Shown here: piece after piece, positions 54,301 through 62,942 of the stretch
Layout: each line of letters starts with the position of its first letter
Position numbering within the stretch: position 1 is the stretch's first letter
Origin: Alphaproteobacteria bacterium
Lineage (GTDB): Bacteria > Pseudomonadota > Alphaproteobacteria > RF32 > CAG-239
Assembly (NCBI GenBank): GCA_017626035.1
Contig: JAGAJR010000012.1
Location: forward strand, 62,001 to 126,000
Reading direction: 5' to 3'
Length of the DNA stretch: 64,000 nt
Program-made: the position numbers and the translations under genes
The notes under the pieces: generated by a model
Seen by the model: only the letters and a program-made list of their open reading frames with translations
Told to the model about the DNA's origin: nothing
Databases searched by the model: none

Positions 54301-54671
54301 AAAACCGCAAACAATTTTCGGGCAGAAGCTTCCAACGCTTCATAAGCCTTTCTCTCTCCCGGAAGATTTCCCAATAAATCTGAAAGTTCTTGATGAAGTT
54401 CATTCTCTCCGGCCACCGCCCATTTACTGAGCCTGCCGGCGATACGGGAACTCATCTCCACTGCCGCAGCTTTAGTATAAGTCAAACAAAGAATTTTCGA
54501 AGGATGAACCCCGCTCAATAAAATTCGCAGCACTCGGTCAGACAAAACTTTGGTTTTTCCGGTACCGGCCGAAGCTTCCACCCAAACGGAACGGTTTGGA
54601 TTCGCTGCCTTTCGCTGCTGCTCCGTTGCCAAAGCCCCCCGTTGCTCTTTTTTCTGTTTAACTTCACTCAT
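51306..54671 (-). CDS. addA: AddA helicase-nuclease subunit of AddAB
   Basis: 1121 residues. AddAB processes double-strand breaks for RecA. Walker A EASAGTGKTKV, UvrD-type motifs including VLIDEAQDTS, GDRKQSIYSFQGA and VMTVHGSKGLQAPVV, then a C-terminal PD-(D/E)xK nuclease (VLIIDFKTNRP). Overlaps addB by 8 bp at its start (ATG 54671), so translation is coupled. The longer frame to 54785 lies inside addB and is rejected. Confidence 0.95.
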   Translation of the reverse strand: MSEVKQKKEQRGALATEQQRKAANPNRSVWVEASAGTGKTKVLSDRVLRILLSGVHPSKILCLTYTKAAAVEMSSRIAGRLSKWAVAGENELHQELSDLLGNLPGERKAYEALEASARKLFAVLLDTPGGMKIQTIHSFCQEILKRFPLEAKISPYFEVMDDRTSTEALDEIKKGLLRKIESEPESKSAQALAYLTQNVSEYKFPEVMNSIAANRSKIAILFAEYPNFEELIKETAVRLDICPDDTEEKLIDAFTAKLDKNVLRRIMNAWFKGTPSDVAKAETLSLLLSGNFDYETYKSLFLTKDGKPLAKAGTKAAVTDYPELPEVFAAEAERISELEEKRTALRVFVSTKAVLYLAEDLISGYEHYKKIHSKMDYEDLIVVTRKLLENKSVADWVLFKLDGGIDNVLIDEAQDTSPNQWAIIRSITEEFFVGEGAREKVRTVFAVGDRKQSIYSFQGADPQEFERMRQYFSHKSENFDEVHLDVSFRSTAAVLDSVNSVFQDDYAKKGVVLEGQDITHIPYRIGDGGKVELWPLIEPLEGENEEGWRPPVERKASESTSSRLAKQIARKIKAMVDGGELLVSQNRPLRYRDFMILVQRRNSFVEELVRECKNVNVNIAGVDKIKLLEQIAIQDLIAVGKFLLLPTDDLTLATILKSPLFGLNDDDLFDLCYDRGAAALWSRLGASAKYSEVYSQLQELLDMADFVRPFELYSHILNKQGGRKKFVERMGFEAEDGLDEFVNLMIDFEREHIPSLQNFIDWVAKDEIEIKRELEQSDADAVRVMTVHGSKGLQAPVVILPDTVRVVNVKKEGGMLWDDLFYFPLSSGDYNHNCDKIKERENELQLEEYKRLLYVALTRAEDRLCICGYRKKNKAKEESWYEICRKTLAKIGSEKENGDIEYNIAQEADPKEVKNVKNKSLELPDFAWIRNKAPEENPLSKPFTPSKPDEDEEELPLLSPIGDNGQSRYRRGSLIHKLLQFLPDVQKNDKSALIDEFLLKNAPDYPDYERKRIQNEVLRLLNDEKYGSLFGQNSKAEVPIMGVVDGKIISAVIDRLVVERDRVLIIDFKTNRPAAVCREDVPSVYVKQLGAYKELLQKIYPEKEIVSLILWTDTALLMPIN

Positions 54672-57549
54672 CGCCGCTCTCCTGAACCGACCATTCTTTA
54701 ACTCGGGACAGATGTTCATAATCGGAATATTTCGGAGCGTGTTTCGGATTTGGCTTGGAAATATACGGCGTTGTTTCAAAATCAAAGACCGAGACCAATT
54801 CTTTCAATTTTTGATACGAATTTTCCAACAGCTGCCCCATATCCTTATCAATAACAATTTCTTTACGTCCCAATTGCCAATAAATCAAACTTTCCACGTC
54901 TTTTTCCGGGATATTGTCAAATCCTCCGAATTGAGCGATTAATCCCTCAATCGGCAGCTGCGGAGCATATCCTTCGGCCACTTCTTTCGGAGAACGGGCT
55001 TGCCCCGTTTTATAATCAATAATATTTATCTTGCCGTCCTTTGTTTCATCAACCCGGTCAGCCTTTGTCGTAATCGTAAACTCTCCGGCCGGAGCCTCAA
55101 AAGAAAACCTTCCCTGCACTTCACTGCTGACTTTTGCAATTCCTTCACGATAAACATCTTCTTTATCAACCAGCCAAGCAACTGTTTTTTCAAAGTTCGG
55201 CCACCAAAAAGCCTTTGTTTCCTGAGCTATTTCATTTTCAGAAAAATACTCCCGCCCCAGTTTTAAAAGCTCCCCTTCGGCGTTTTGCGGATAAGAATGC
55301 GGAAACTTTTTATTAAAAGCTTCCAAAACGGCATGAATAATATTTCCGTAATCTTTCATACTCAAATCCTGTTCCAACTCATCCAGCGGCTTGAGCTTAA
55401 GAATGTATTTTGCAAAAATAATATACGGATCCCTCATCCAGTTTTCTATTGCACTGGCCGACAACTCCCGCGGCCGGGCAGAAACCGGCGGACGAGGCTC
55501 GGGAGGCAACAGACGGACAAACTTTTCCGTCCGATCCAAAAATCTTGCCCAGGCAGAATAAAGATTATTTTCTACATCTTCAAGATTAACCCCCATGGCC
55601 TTTAACACCGTTTCCAAACGCATCCACCACCGCGACTTAACCATCGGCGTTCCCTGCACCCGGTCGGCTCTGGTCAGATAAACCTGAGAATTTGCCATTA
55701 ACTGGCTGAAATCATTCGCCAAAACACCGATTGCCTTCTCCGGCATCGGAAAACCGAAATCCTTTTTCATCGGCCGGGACATCCACGGATCCGCTCCTGC
55801 CAGCTTCGGCCAGGCACCTTCATTTACTTCGCCTATAATCACCGTATCAAAATGAGTCAGCCGTGCTTCAATCGGACCCAAAATATTCAAACGGGGATGA
55901 GTTCCGTATTTGGGACGAACCGTAACACCGAACATTAAAGCTTCCAACAACCCGGCATATTCCCCCGGTTCAATATTCCCGAGAATATCCGCTTTTTCAT
56001 AAACGGAAGCAATAAACCGGGCTCCGGCTTCTCCGGCCTCTCCCCGCCACAAAATTTGTGTTCCGTCTTTGCTTTCCGTTGAAGCCAAAGTTTCCGCCGC
56101 TAAAATATGCTGACGGATAAGTTCCTTAAAATCAGCGGAAGGCTGCTTCATAATCTCATAAAAATCCCGCAAACTTTCCTTAACGGACATTGCAAAACCT
56201 TCCAAAGCCTCATCTTCTTTTCCGGAACGCAAAACCCTTTTCTCATATTCCCGAACCAATTTGCGAATTTCGGCATAACTCATATTTGCCGCGGTAAACG
56301 GATGTTTCAAAAGGCTGAGAAAATCTACCGGAGCAAAATCACTTTCACAGGCTTTGACAATTAACCGCAAATAAGCTCCGATCGGGGTTGTCGTTAACGG
56401 ACGCCCGGCAGAATCATCTACCTTAATTTCCCAACGTTCCAATTCCGCAGCCACACGGCGGGCTAAATTTCTGTCTGTTGTAACAAGGGCGGTCGTATGT
56501 TCCGGAATTTCCAGATTTTCCCTCATAATCAAAGCGATACTCAAAGCTTCCTGCCGAATATCCGGACAACTGATAACCTGCAAACCGTCAAAAGCTTCTC
56601 GAGAAAGATGCCTATTTTTAATATCTCTCCACTTATCCGTCGTCTTGGCCGGACGCATAATCTCCGAAATAAAAATTTCTCTGTCCGGATTGTTTGCGGC
56701 AACATAATCCGCAACATCCCGCCGGTCGACTTTCAAATAATCCAACAAATCCTTCAATTCATACTGAGGATTTGTTTCATCAATCTCCGCCCAGCTTTCG
56801 TCATCCAGATTTTTATCAAGACCGGCAAGAATAAGTTTTCCTTTTTCCAAACCCAAAATAGTTTTAACCAAATTCTTCATTGCCGGAAACGTTGCGGTCG
56901 TTCCGGCCGCGACAATTCGTCTTTGCGGCGGATTCTTTTTCCATAAATCCGTCTGAGCGGACAATAATTGATTGCGGCGGAAACTCGGATCAATCAAATT
57001 CCTTTCTTTTAAAATATCCGGCCAAAAACGGGTAATAATTTCCAAAAATTTAAGCGTTTCCTGCCAATAGGCGGAATATTCCTCCGGCACCAGATTTTTC
57101 AAATTATCAAAAGAAAGGTTTTCATTATTTACGGTATCTATCAGGTTAGCCAGTTCCTGAGCCAAAAAACAAGCTTGATTTGCCGAAAGCTTTTCCAATC
57201 CGAATTCCGAAGGTTTGGAAAGAATAATTTTCGTAAACAAAAGCAGGCGTTCGTTTTTTTCCATTGCCGGAGAAAGAGTTTTAAGAAGCTCCGAATTATC
57301 AAAACCGGAAATAAGCAGTTCATCTTCTTCCACATCCCCAATCGGCATCATCCGGGGCAGCATTGTCGGAGAAAGCCCCTTCAAACGGACAAACGCATCA
57401 GCCAGAGCCTTAACCGCTCTTCTGTTCGGCAGCAAAAAAAGCACATCCGCCAAATCCAACGGATTATCCTGATATTCCGCTAAAAACTTTTCCGCCAACA
57501 CATCCGTAAAAGAACAGGATGCGGGAATATTGTATATTTTATTTTTCAT
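54664..57549 (-). CDS. addB: AddB subunit of AddAB, alphaproteobacterial type
   Basis: 961 residues from the ATG at 57549. No Walker A is visible near the N-terminus, where VLFLLPNRRAVKALADAF stands in its place, as in alphaproteobacterial AddB. The C-terminal nuclease domain has ELSASAIENWMRDPYIIFAKY and KINIIDYKTGQARSP. No iron-sulfur cysteines of the Firmicutes AddB type are seen. Precedes addA on the same strand. Confidence 0.93.
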   Translation of the reverse strand: MKNKIYNIPASCSFTDVLAEKFLAEYQDNPLDLADVLFLLPNRRAVKALADAFVRLKGLSPTMLPRMMPIGDVEEDELLISGFDNSELLKTLSPAMEKNERLLLFTKIILSKPSEFGLEKLSANQACFLAQELANLIDTVNNENLSFDNLKNLVPEEYSAYWQETLKFLEIITRFWPDILKERNLIDPSFRRNQLLSAQTDLWKKNPPQRRIVAAGTTATFPAMKNLVKTILGLEKGKLILAGLDKNLDDESWAEIDETNPQYELKDLLDYLKVDRRDVADYVAANNPDREIFISEIMRPAKTTDKWRDIKNRHLSREAFDGLQVISCPDIRQEALSIALIMRENLEIPEHTTALVTTDRNLARRVAAELERWEIKVDDSAGRPLTTTPIGAYLRLIVKACESDFAPVDFLSLLKHPFTAANMSYAEIRKLVREYEKRVLRSGKEDEALEGFAMSVKESLRDFYEIMKQPSADFKELIRQHILAAETLASTESKDGTQILWRGEAGEAGARFIASVYEKADILGNIEPGEYAGLLEALMFGVTVRPKYGTHPRLNILGPIEARLTHFDTVIIGEVNEGAWPKLAGADPWMSRPMKKDFGFPMPEKAIGVLANDFSQLMANSQVYLTRADRVQGTPMVKSRWWMRLETVLKAMGVNLEDVENNLYSAWARFLDRTEKFVRLLPPEPRPPVSARPRELSASAIENWMRDPYIIFAKYILKLKPLDELEQDLSMKDYGNIIHAVLEAFNKKFPHSYPQNAEGELLKLGREYFSENEIAQETKAFWWPNFEKTVAWLVDKEDVYREGIAKVSSEVQGRFSFEAPAGEFTITTKADRVDETKDGKINIIDYKTGQARSPKEVAEGYAPQLPIEGLIAQFGGFDNIPEKDVESLIYWQLGRKEIVIDKDMGQLLENSYQKLKELVSVFDFETTPYISKPNPKHAPKYSDYEHLSRVKEWSVQESGDE

Positions 57550-57695
57550 AAAATAAACTCTAGGGACTCTTTCCCCGCAAGTCAACAAGATAGAAAAAAA
57601 TTTGCAGATTATTAACTATAGTTGTTGCAAAATAAATAAAAGATTGTAAGTTAAGGTCAACTTTAATTAAAGAATCACACATACATAAGTAAAAA

Positions 57696-58520
57696 ATGAA
57701 TTTTAACCCTGTGGAACATTACAATTACCGCAAAAAAGACATTGATATGCTGGTAATTCACGCTACCCCGTCCGCTGACATTATCGGTTCATTCAACCGT
57801 TATGAAGTCAGTGCCCATTATGTTATGGACTTGGAAGGCGTTATTACCCAATGTGTTCCTGATCACTTGCGGGCTTGGCACGCCGGAGCTTCTTACTGGC
57901 GGCAACACGACGGAGACATTAACTCCAATTCCATCGGTATTGAAATTCACAGCCCGTCCATGGGGCAAGAACCTTACAACGAAGCCCAGATTAAATCTTT
58001 GCTGGAATTTTGCAAAACCAAAATTAAAGAGCACAATATCAGCCCTTATATGATTGTCGGCCATTCGGATATTGCACCAAACCGCAAACCTGATCCGGGC
58101 ATAGAATTTCCGTGGAAAAGATTTGCCGATGAAGGCATTGGTCTGTGGTATAACCTCAGCGACGCCCGAAAAATAGGAACCCTAAGCACCAAAGACGCCT
58201 TGAGCCTTATCGGATACGATACTCGTACAGATGATATGACTGCCGCTTCCGCTTATGCTTTCATGCGTCATTACATTCCGCACCGGGTATATGTTCCTGA
58301 ACACAAATTGGATGTTATCTCTCAAGTTTACCCGAAAGATTTGGAAAGCCAAAGAATTCTGTTAAACGATAAAGTCCTCAACGTTGTCGCCCGGGCTGTT
58401 GCTTTTAAAGTTCAGGAAGCTGTCCTCAAAGAACGGATGCAAGACAAAGAAAAAGATTTTATTTTTACGGCATCTCCGTTCCAAGAAATCATTCAAGAAA
58501 ACAAAAAGCTATATATCTGA
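57696..58520 (+). CDS. AmpD-like N-acetylmuramoyl-L-alanine amidase with C-terminal peptidoglycan-binding-like domain
   Basis: 274 residues, no signal peptide, so probably cytoplasmic. Amidase_2 fold: H22 in LVIHATPS, the RAWHAGASYW loop, and GHSDIAPNRKPDPG with the second histidine and aspartate ligand. The C-terminal part (LSTKDALSLIGYD, ASAYAFMRHYIP) resembles the peptidoglycan-binding domain of AmpD-like enzymes. Likely cleaves anhydromuropeptides imported by AmpG. Ends in a bidirectional terminator. Confidence 0.88.
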   Translation: MNFNPVEHYNYRKKDIDMLVIHATPSADIIGSFNRYEVSAHYVMDLEGVITQCVPDHLRAWHAGASYWRQHDGDINSNSIGIEIHSPSMGQEPYNEAQIKSLLEFCKTKIKEHNISPYMIVGHSDIAPNRKPDPGIEFPWKRFADEGIGLWYNLSDARKIGTLSTKDALSLIGYDTRTDDMTAASAYAFMRHYIPHRVYVPEHKLDVISQVYPKDLESQRILLNDKVLNVVARAVAFKVQEAVLKERMQDKEKDFIFTASPFQEIIQENKKLYI

Positions 58521-58521
58521 T

Positions 58522-58559
58522 AAAAGTAACCCACCGTTTTGGACGGTGGGTTACTTTTA
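58522..58559. terminator. Bidirectional terminator between amidase gene and rdgB
   Basis: AAAAGTAACCCACCGT / ACGGTGGGTTACTTTT, a perfect 16-bp stem, the strongest in the window. Confidence 0.95.
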
Positions 58560-58567
58560 TAACCTGT

Positions 58568-59167
58568 TTATCCAAAAATCTTTACAAACTTTTGGAAAGC
58601 CCGCCCCCGATGAGAAACTGCGGCTTTTTCTTCTTTGGTAAAATTAGCAAAAGTCTTATCAAAACCTTCCGGCATAAAAACGGGATCAAAACCAAATCCT
58701 TTATCCCCGCTTCTTTCCAGAACAATTTTGCCGTCAACCCGTCCTTCAAAAATTTGCGTTTCCTGATTTGGAACGGCAAAAGCCAAGACACAGCTGAAAT
58801 GAGCCGACCAATCGTCATTTCCTGTTTTTCTTAATTCTCCGATTAAACGCTCTATTGCTTTGTCAAAATCTCTGTTTCCGGAAGCATCTTCAGCATAACG
58901 GGCAGAATAAACCCCCGGACGTCCGCCCAGTGCATCAACGCATAAACCACTGTCATCAGCCAAACAAGCCAATCTTGTCAGCCGACACAATGTATCTGCT
59001 TTTAAACGGGCGTTTTCTTCAAAAGTTGTTCCCGTTTCTTCAACATCCGGCAAATTCAATTCAGCAGCGGATAAAACCTCAATATTAAAAGGAGCCAGCA
59101 TGGCATCAATCTCTTTTATTTTTCCCTGATTATGGCTGGCAACAACAATCTTATTTATATTCATCAT
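58568..59167 (-). CDS. rdgB: dITP/XTP pyrophosphatase RdgB
   Basis: 199 residues. Removes ITP, dITP and [18 protein letters not shown] at the start, the [20 protein letters not shown] motif and AVSHRGRAF at the end are typical. Starts inside the rph stop (ATGATGA), 4 bp overlap, in an rph-rdgB pair as in other alphaproteobacteria. Confidence 0.95.
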   Translation of the reverse strand: MMNINKIVVASHNQGKIKEIDAMLAPFNIEVLSAAELNLPDVEETGTTFEENARLKADTLCRLTRLACLADDSGLCVDALGGRPGVYSARYAEDASGNRDFDKAIERLIGELRKTGNDDWSAHFSCVLAFAVPNQETQIFEGRVDGKIVLERSGDKGFGFDPVFMPEGFDKTFANFTKEEKAAVSHRGRAFQKFVKIFG

Positions 59168-59877
59168 TTAATCCCCAAAGCTTCCTTTTGTTTCGAAATC
59201 AAATGCTTAATTCCGCCTTTAGCCAAAGACAACAACTCCGAAAAACGTTCTTCTTCAAAAGGTGTTTCTTCTGCCGTTCCTTGAATTTCAACAATTTTTC
59301 CGCTTTCCGTTAAAACAAAATTTGTATCCGCCTGAGCATGGGAATCCTCCTCATAATCCACATCAAGAATACTCTCACCCTGATAAATTCCGCAGGAAAT
59401 TGCTGCAACAAACTCTTTAATCGGATTTTCTTTCAGTTTTTTTTCTGACATTAATTTTTGAATTGCCAAATACAAAGCAACAAAACTTCCGGTAATGGAG
59501 GCCGTACGGGTACCGCCGTCAGCTTGAACGACATCACAGTCAACAACCAGTGATATATCGTGCATTTTTTCCAAATCCACCACCGATCTGAGGGAACGCC
59601 CGATTAAACGCTGAATTTCCTGCGTCCGACCGGAAGGTTTCTTCAGTTCCCGAGGAACACGAACTTGCGTGGCTCTCGGAATCATGGCATATTCTGCCGT
59701 AATCCACCCTTTTTTCTGCCCTTTCAGCCATTGCGGAAGTTTTTCTTCCTGGCTGACCGTGCAAATAACATGGGTGTTCCCGCTTTTAATCAAACAGGAA
59801 CCCTCGGCATACGGATTATAATTGGGAATAATTTCAACTTGACGAACTTCGTCATTTCTGCGTCCTGTGTGTCTCAT
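59164..59877 (-). CDS. rph: Ribonuclease PH
   Basis: 237 residues. Phosphorolytic 3' exonuclease for tRNA ends. Segments: [60 protein letters not shown] and [17 protein letters not shown]. Normal length. First gene of rph-rdgB. Confidence 0.96.
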   Translation of the reverse strand: MRHTGRRNDEVRQVEIIPNYNPYAEGSCLIKSGNTHVICTVSQEEKLPQWLKGQKKGWITAEYAMIPRATQVRVPRELKKPSGRTQEIQRLIGRSLRSVVDLEKMHDISLVVDCDVVQADGGTRTASITGSFVALYLAIQKLMSEKKLKENPIKEFVAAISCGIYQGESILDVDYEEDSHAQADTNFVLTESGKIVEIQGTAEETPFEEERFSELLSLAKGGIKHLISKQKEALGIK

Positions 59878-59920
59878 ATTAAGTCCTCTACAAATACTAT
59901 AAAATTTAGCATGAGGAACG

Positions 59921-59980
59921 AATAACGTTATTTAAAAGGCGAGAAAAATTTTAGTGTACAAAAAAGTACATGAATTTTTC
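59921..59980. other. Palindrome and imperfect hairpin between rph and glgA
   Basis: AATAACGTTATT (59921-59932) is a perfect 12-bp palindrome. An imperfect long hairpin (GAAAAATT...TGTAC loop GTACA...AATTTTTC, 59943-59980) follows. One may end the glgA transcript or sit in an rph leader. The rest of 59878-60022 has no gene. Confidence 0.4.
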
Positions 59981-60022
59981 GAGACCGCATAAAATGACGT
60001 TAGACGACCTCAGGATAAATTT

Positions 60023-62098
60023 TTAAAGGTGGCCGAAACGAAGCAAATTATAATACTTCGATAACGAACCGCCTTCAACATTCCAACTGAAATCTTTTTT
60101 CATGGCATTGATTTTCATCTCGTTGATTCTTTCCGGATGACGATAAAAAACGGTTAAAGCCTTTTGCAGGGTCTCAGCATAAGCATTAACATTGTTTTTC
60201 AACCGTTGAGCCGTTAAGTTACTGCCATATACACGGCGGCGTTCGGTAAAGAACACTTCCGTCCTGAAACCGTCCACACCGTCGTCAATCGTATCAACCA
60301 AACCGCCGGTAGACATTGCAATCGGCAAAGCCCCTTTAGCCATTGCCTCCATTTGGGTTAATCCGCAAGGTTCAAATCGGCACGGCATCATATAAAAATC
60401 CGAAGCCAGCTGAATGGCATATGCAAATTCATCTTTATATCCGCGAAAAACAAAAATCCTCTGGGCTGCCTTTTTGCTGACTTCGGCAACTTTATCTTTC
60501 AGCTTTGTCAGCATTTCAAAATAATTCGCATCACCGGCACCGCCCAATACAAAAATAGGATATTCCAATTCAAACTGCGAATATTTTTCAATCAACTGCA
60601 ACATTGCCTGAGCCGCAATATCATACCCTTTCTGTTCCACCAAACGGCTGGTTGCACAAATAATCGGGGTTTTTGCCGCATTTTTAACCGATTTGGAAAT
60701 ATCCTCAAATTTATAAGTGTCAATTAAAGGAATAACTTTCTTGCGATATGCCTCGTCAGAAGCCAATTTTGAAATCAGCTTAATAAATTCTTCTTTGTTA
60801 TGTAATTTTACATCCAGATGATTTTCATCAAAAAACTTAAAATCAAAATTCTCAAAATACTTGTCAATAACCGAAATCTTATCCTTATTCGGCGAAATCA
60901 AAGATTTTTCATACCCGTTGACAATCCCGAAAAAGTTTCTGTGGTCTTTGCGGATTTTCAAAATATCGCGAAAATCGAAACCAAAACCCAATTCTTTGGA
61001 AACCTCTTCCAAATAGTTTTTGGAAACGGTAACCACCCTGTCTGCCAAATGAAAATTACAGGAAGCCTGATTATAACAGTCATGCACAATCAACGTATTT
61101 GTTGCTCTCGGATTGGAGTTTTTAATAGCCTTAGCGTTTTTGAAAACGGTTGTTGCCATATTTTCATACAAAGAGTTCAGAATTTTTGAAGTATTTTCAT
61201 AATCCCAACCCTGATACCCCAAATGATGAGCCACATGAATAACCGGCAGGCTCTTCAGTTCATCGGCTAAAGTGCCGTCCATCTTGCAGACATCTTTCTG
61301 AGCAACGGTAAAATACTTCATCAGACCGGAAATCGCTCCGCTATGCCAATCATTGGCAATTAAAGCATTCGGGCGGGAAATTTCTTTTATTTTTCCTTCA
61401 AAAATATTTTTAATCAGGGTATAAACGGCTTTTGAGAAAAAGGCAAACCGCTCTACTTCGTTAATTCCAAATTCGTTATAAACATAACAACCGTCTTGGG
61501 CGGAAGGATTGTCTTTATGCGGATTAATAGAGAAAAAACGGTCATTGCTCAAGAAAATATAATCCGTATCCCCGCATTTTCCTGTATAAACCGTAACCTT
61601 ATACTTAACCAGGGCACTCTTATCGCCGATAAACGGAACATCAAAAACTTTTATTTTTTTAACTTTTGCCGAGGCTTTTTCCGCTCCGTAATAAACATCT
61701 CCGTCCAAACGAGCTTTTTTCTTCCCCGTATCTCCCAAATACATCGGGGTAACAACACAAAGCCTGTCTCCGTTTTTACCGTAAACAGAATTAAAAGCGT
61801 CCGGGAGTTCGGAAGCAATCATTCCCAAACCACCCCATTTCATAAAAGTTGCCGTTTCGGAAGAAATCATCCAGGCATTGATTTTATCAATGACAGGCCA
61901 TTCATTTTTGCCCAAACATTGCTTTTTGGCAAGATTTTGAATTTCTGAGAGATTAGGATTATTAACAACATTATAAGTAATAGAAAACTTTTTTTTATTA
62001 AAACCTTTTGGCAGGGGTTTGCAAATATTTTGACTTTCTGAAGCAGCAGACAACTGTACCATTTTAAATCTCTCAACATCTAAAAAATAATTAAGCAT
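60023..62098 (-). CDS. glgA: Glycogen/starch synthase-like glycosyltransferase (GT5), long form
   Basis: 691 residues, about 200 longer than typical GlgA. GT5 hallmarks: FMKWGGLGMIASELP (usual K-x-GGL), VAHHLGYQGWDY, and RFEPCGLTQMEAMAKGALPI with STGGLVDTI. The extra length is in the N-terminal half and an insert before the donor domain. It transfers glucose from ADP- or UDP-glucose to alpha-1,4-glucan. No other glycogen gene is in the window. A start at 62062 (MVQLSAA) is possible. Confidence 0.85.
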   Translation of the reverse strand: MLNYFLDVERFKMVQLSAASESQNICKPLPKGFNKKKFSITYNVVNNPNLSEIQNLAKKQCLGKNEWPVIDKINAWMISSETATFMKWGGLGMIASELPDAFNSVYGKNGDRLCVVTPMYLGDTGKKKARLDGDVYYGAEKASAKVKKIKVFDVPFIGDKSALVKYKVTVYTGKCGDTDYIFLSNDRFFSINPHKDNPSAQDGCYVYNEFGINEVERFAFFSKAVYTLIKNIFEGKIKEISRPNALIANDWHSGAISGLMKYFTVAQKDVCKMDGTLADELKSLPVIHVAHHLGYQGWDYENTSKILNSLYENMATTVFKNAKAIKNSNPRATNTLIVHDCYNQASCNFHLADRVVTVSKNYLEEVSKELGFGFDFRDILKIRKDHRNFFGIVNGYEKSLISPNKDKISVIDKYFENFDFKFFDENHLDVKLHNKEEFIKLISKLASDEAYRKKVIPLIDTYKFEDISKSVKNAAKTPIICATSRLVEQKGYDIAAQAMLQLIEKYSQFELEYPIFVLGGAGDANYFEMLTKLKDKVAEVSKKAAQRIFVFRGYKDEFAYAIQLASDFYMMPCRFEPCGLTQMEAMAKGALPIAMSTGGLVDTIDDGVDGFRTEVFFTERRRVYGSNLTAQRLKNNVNAYAETLQKALTVFYRHPERINEMKINAMKKDFSWNVEGGSLSKYYNLLRFGHL

Positions 62099-62155
62099 AT
62101 TATAACAACTTTTTTACAAAAGTATAGCTTTTTAAGCTATAAAAAACTTCTGCTC

Positions 62156-62184
62156 TTGACTTGTTATACTTTAATTACTAAATT
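62156..62184 (+). promoter_or_regulatory. Promoter for grpE
   Basis: TTGACT, 17-bp spacer, TAAATT, 45 bp before the grpE start. No CIRCE element (TTAGCACTC inverted repeat) is present. A TATAGCTT / AAGCTATA hairpin lies just upstream. Confidence 0.6.
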
Positions 62185-62229
62185 TCCTAATATATACACG
62201 CCTTGTGAATTAATTTAAAGAGGAAAAAG

Positions 62230-62799
62230 ATGAAAAAGGATAAAAAAGACTTCAAAAACGAGGAAGAAAATCTGAAGGAAGAACTTAACGAAGCTTCCGA
62301 AGAAATCTCTGAAGAAGAAGCCTCTGACGAAGCCGCAGAATTTGATGAAGAACTGGAAAAACTCAAAGCCGAAAACCGCCAGTTAAAAGAGGATTTTCTA
62401 AGAGCCTATGCCGATGCCGAAAACACTAAAAAACGCTGTGCTCAGGAAATCGAAAAAAACAATAAATACGCTATTTCATCTTTCGCCAAAGATTTGCTCT
62501 CCGTTGCCGATAATCTTCACCGGGCAATTACTTCCGTTACCGAAGACAGCAAAGAAAACTGCGAAGGTCTTCTCAAAGGCGTGGAATTAACCGAAAACGA
62601 ACTTATGAAAGTTTTCGACAAATTCGGTATCAAGAAAATGGAAATTCTGGACACCGTTTTTGATCCGAACTTCCATCAGGTTATCCAGGAAGTTGAAGAC
62701 AAAACCAAACCTGCCGGCACAATTATCGCCGAAGTTCAGACCGGATATATGATTAATGACCGTATTTTAAGAGAAGCCATGGTCGTTGTAACAAAATAA
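62230..62799 (+). CDS. grpE: Nucleotide exchange factor GrpE
   Basis: 189 residues. Releases ADP from DnaK. Acidic, coiled-coil N-terminus (EELEKLKAENRQLKEDFL), then DAENTKKRCAQEIEKNNKYA and the beta-domain ending MINDRILREAMVVVTK. AGAGGA precedes the ATG. Followed by its own terminator; hrcA and dnaK are not adjacent. Confidence 0.95.
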   Translation: MKKDKKDFKNEEENLKEELNEASEEISEEEASDEAAEFDEELEKLKAENRQLKEDFLRAYADAENTKKRCAQEIEKNNKYAISSFAKDLLSVADNLHRAITSVTEDSKENCEGLLKGVELTENELMKVFDKFGIKKMEILDTVFDPNFHQVIQEVEDKTKPAGTIIAEVQTGYMINDRILREAMVVVTK

Positions 62800-62820
62800 G
62801 CCGAAAAAACAATTCTAAAA

Positions 62821-62854
62821 AAAACACTCCGTTCAAAAAACGGGGTGTTTTTTG
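62821..62854 (+). terminator. Intrinsic terminator after grpE
   Basis: AAACACTCCGT / ACGGGGTGTTT stem (one G-T pair) followed by TTTTTG. Confidence 0.85.
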
Positions 62855-62876
62855 TCTATTATTGTCAACAAAAGAT

Positions 62877-62905
62877 TTGAACAATTCTTTTCTTTGTGAT
62901 ATGAT
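62877..62905 (+). promoter_or_regulatory. Promoter for the HExxH gene
   Basis: TTGAAC, 17-bp spacer, TATGAT, 38 bp before the ATG at 62943, directly after the grpE terminator. Confidence 0.65.
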
Positions 62906-62942
62906 TAGACCATAAAGACTAATTCTTACGAAAGAAACTGAA

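Noticed and set aside
54550-54785. N-terminal extension of addA to 54785
   Set aside because: The extension lies wholly inside addB; the ATG at 54671 has the normal AddA start sequence and an 8-bp coupling overlap.
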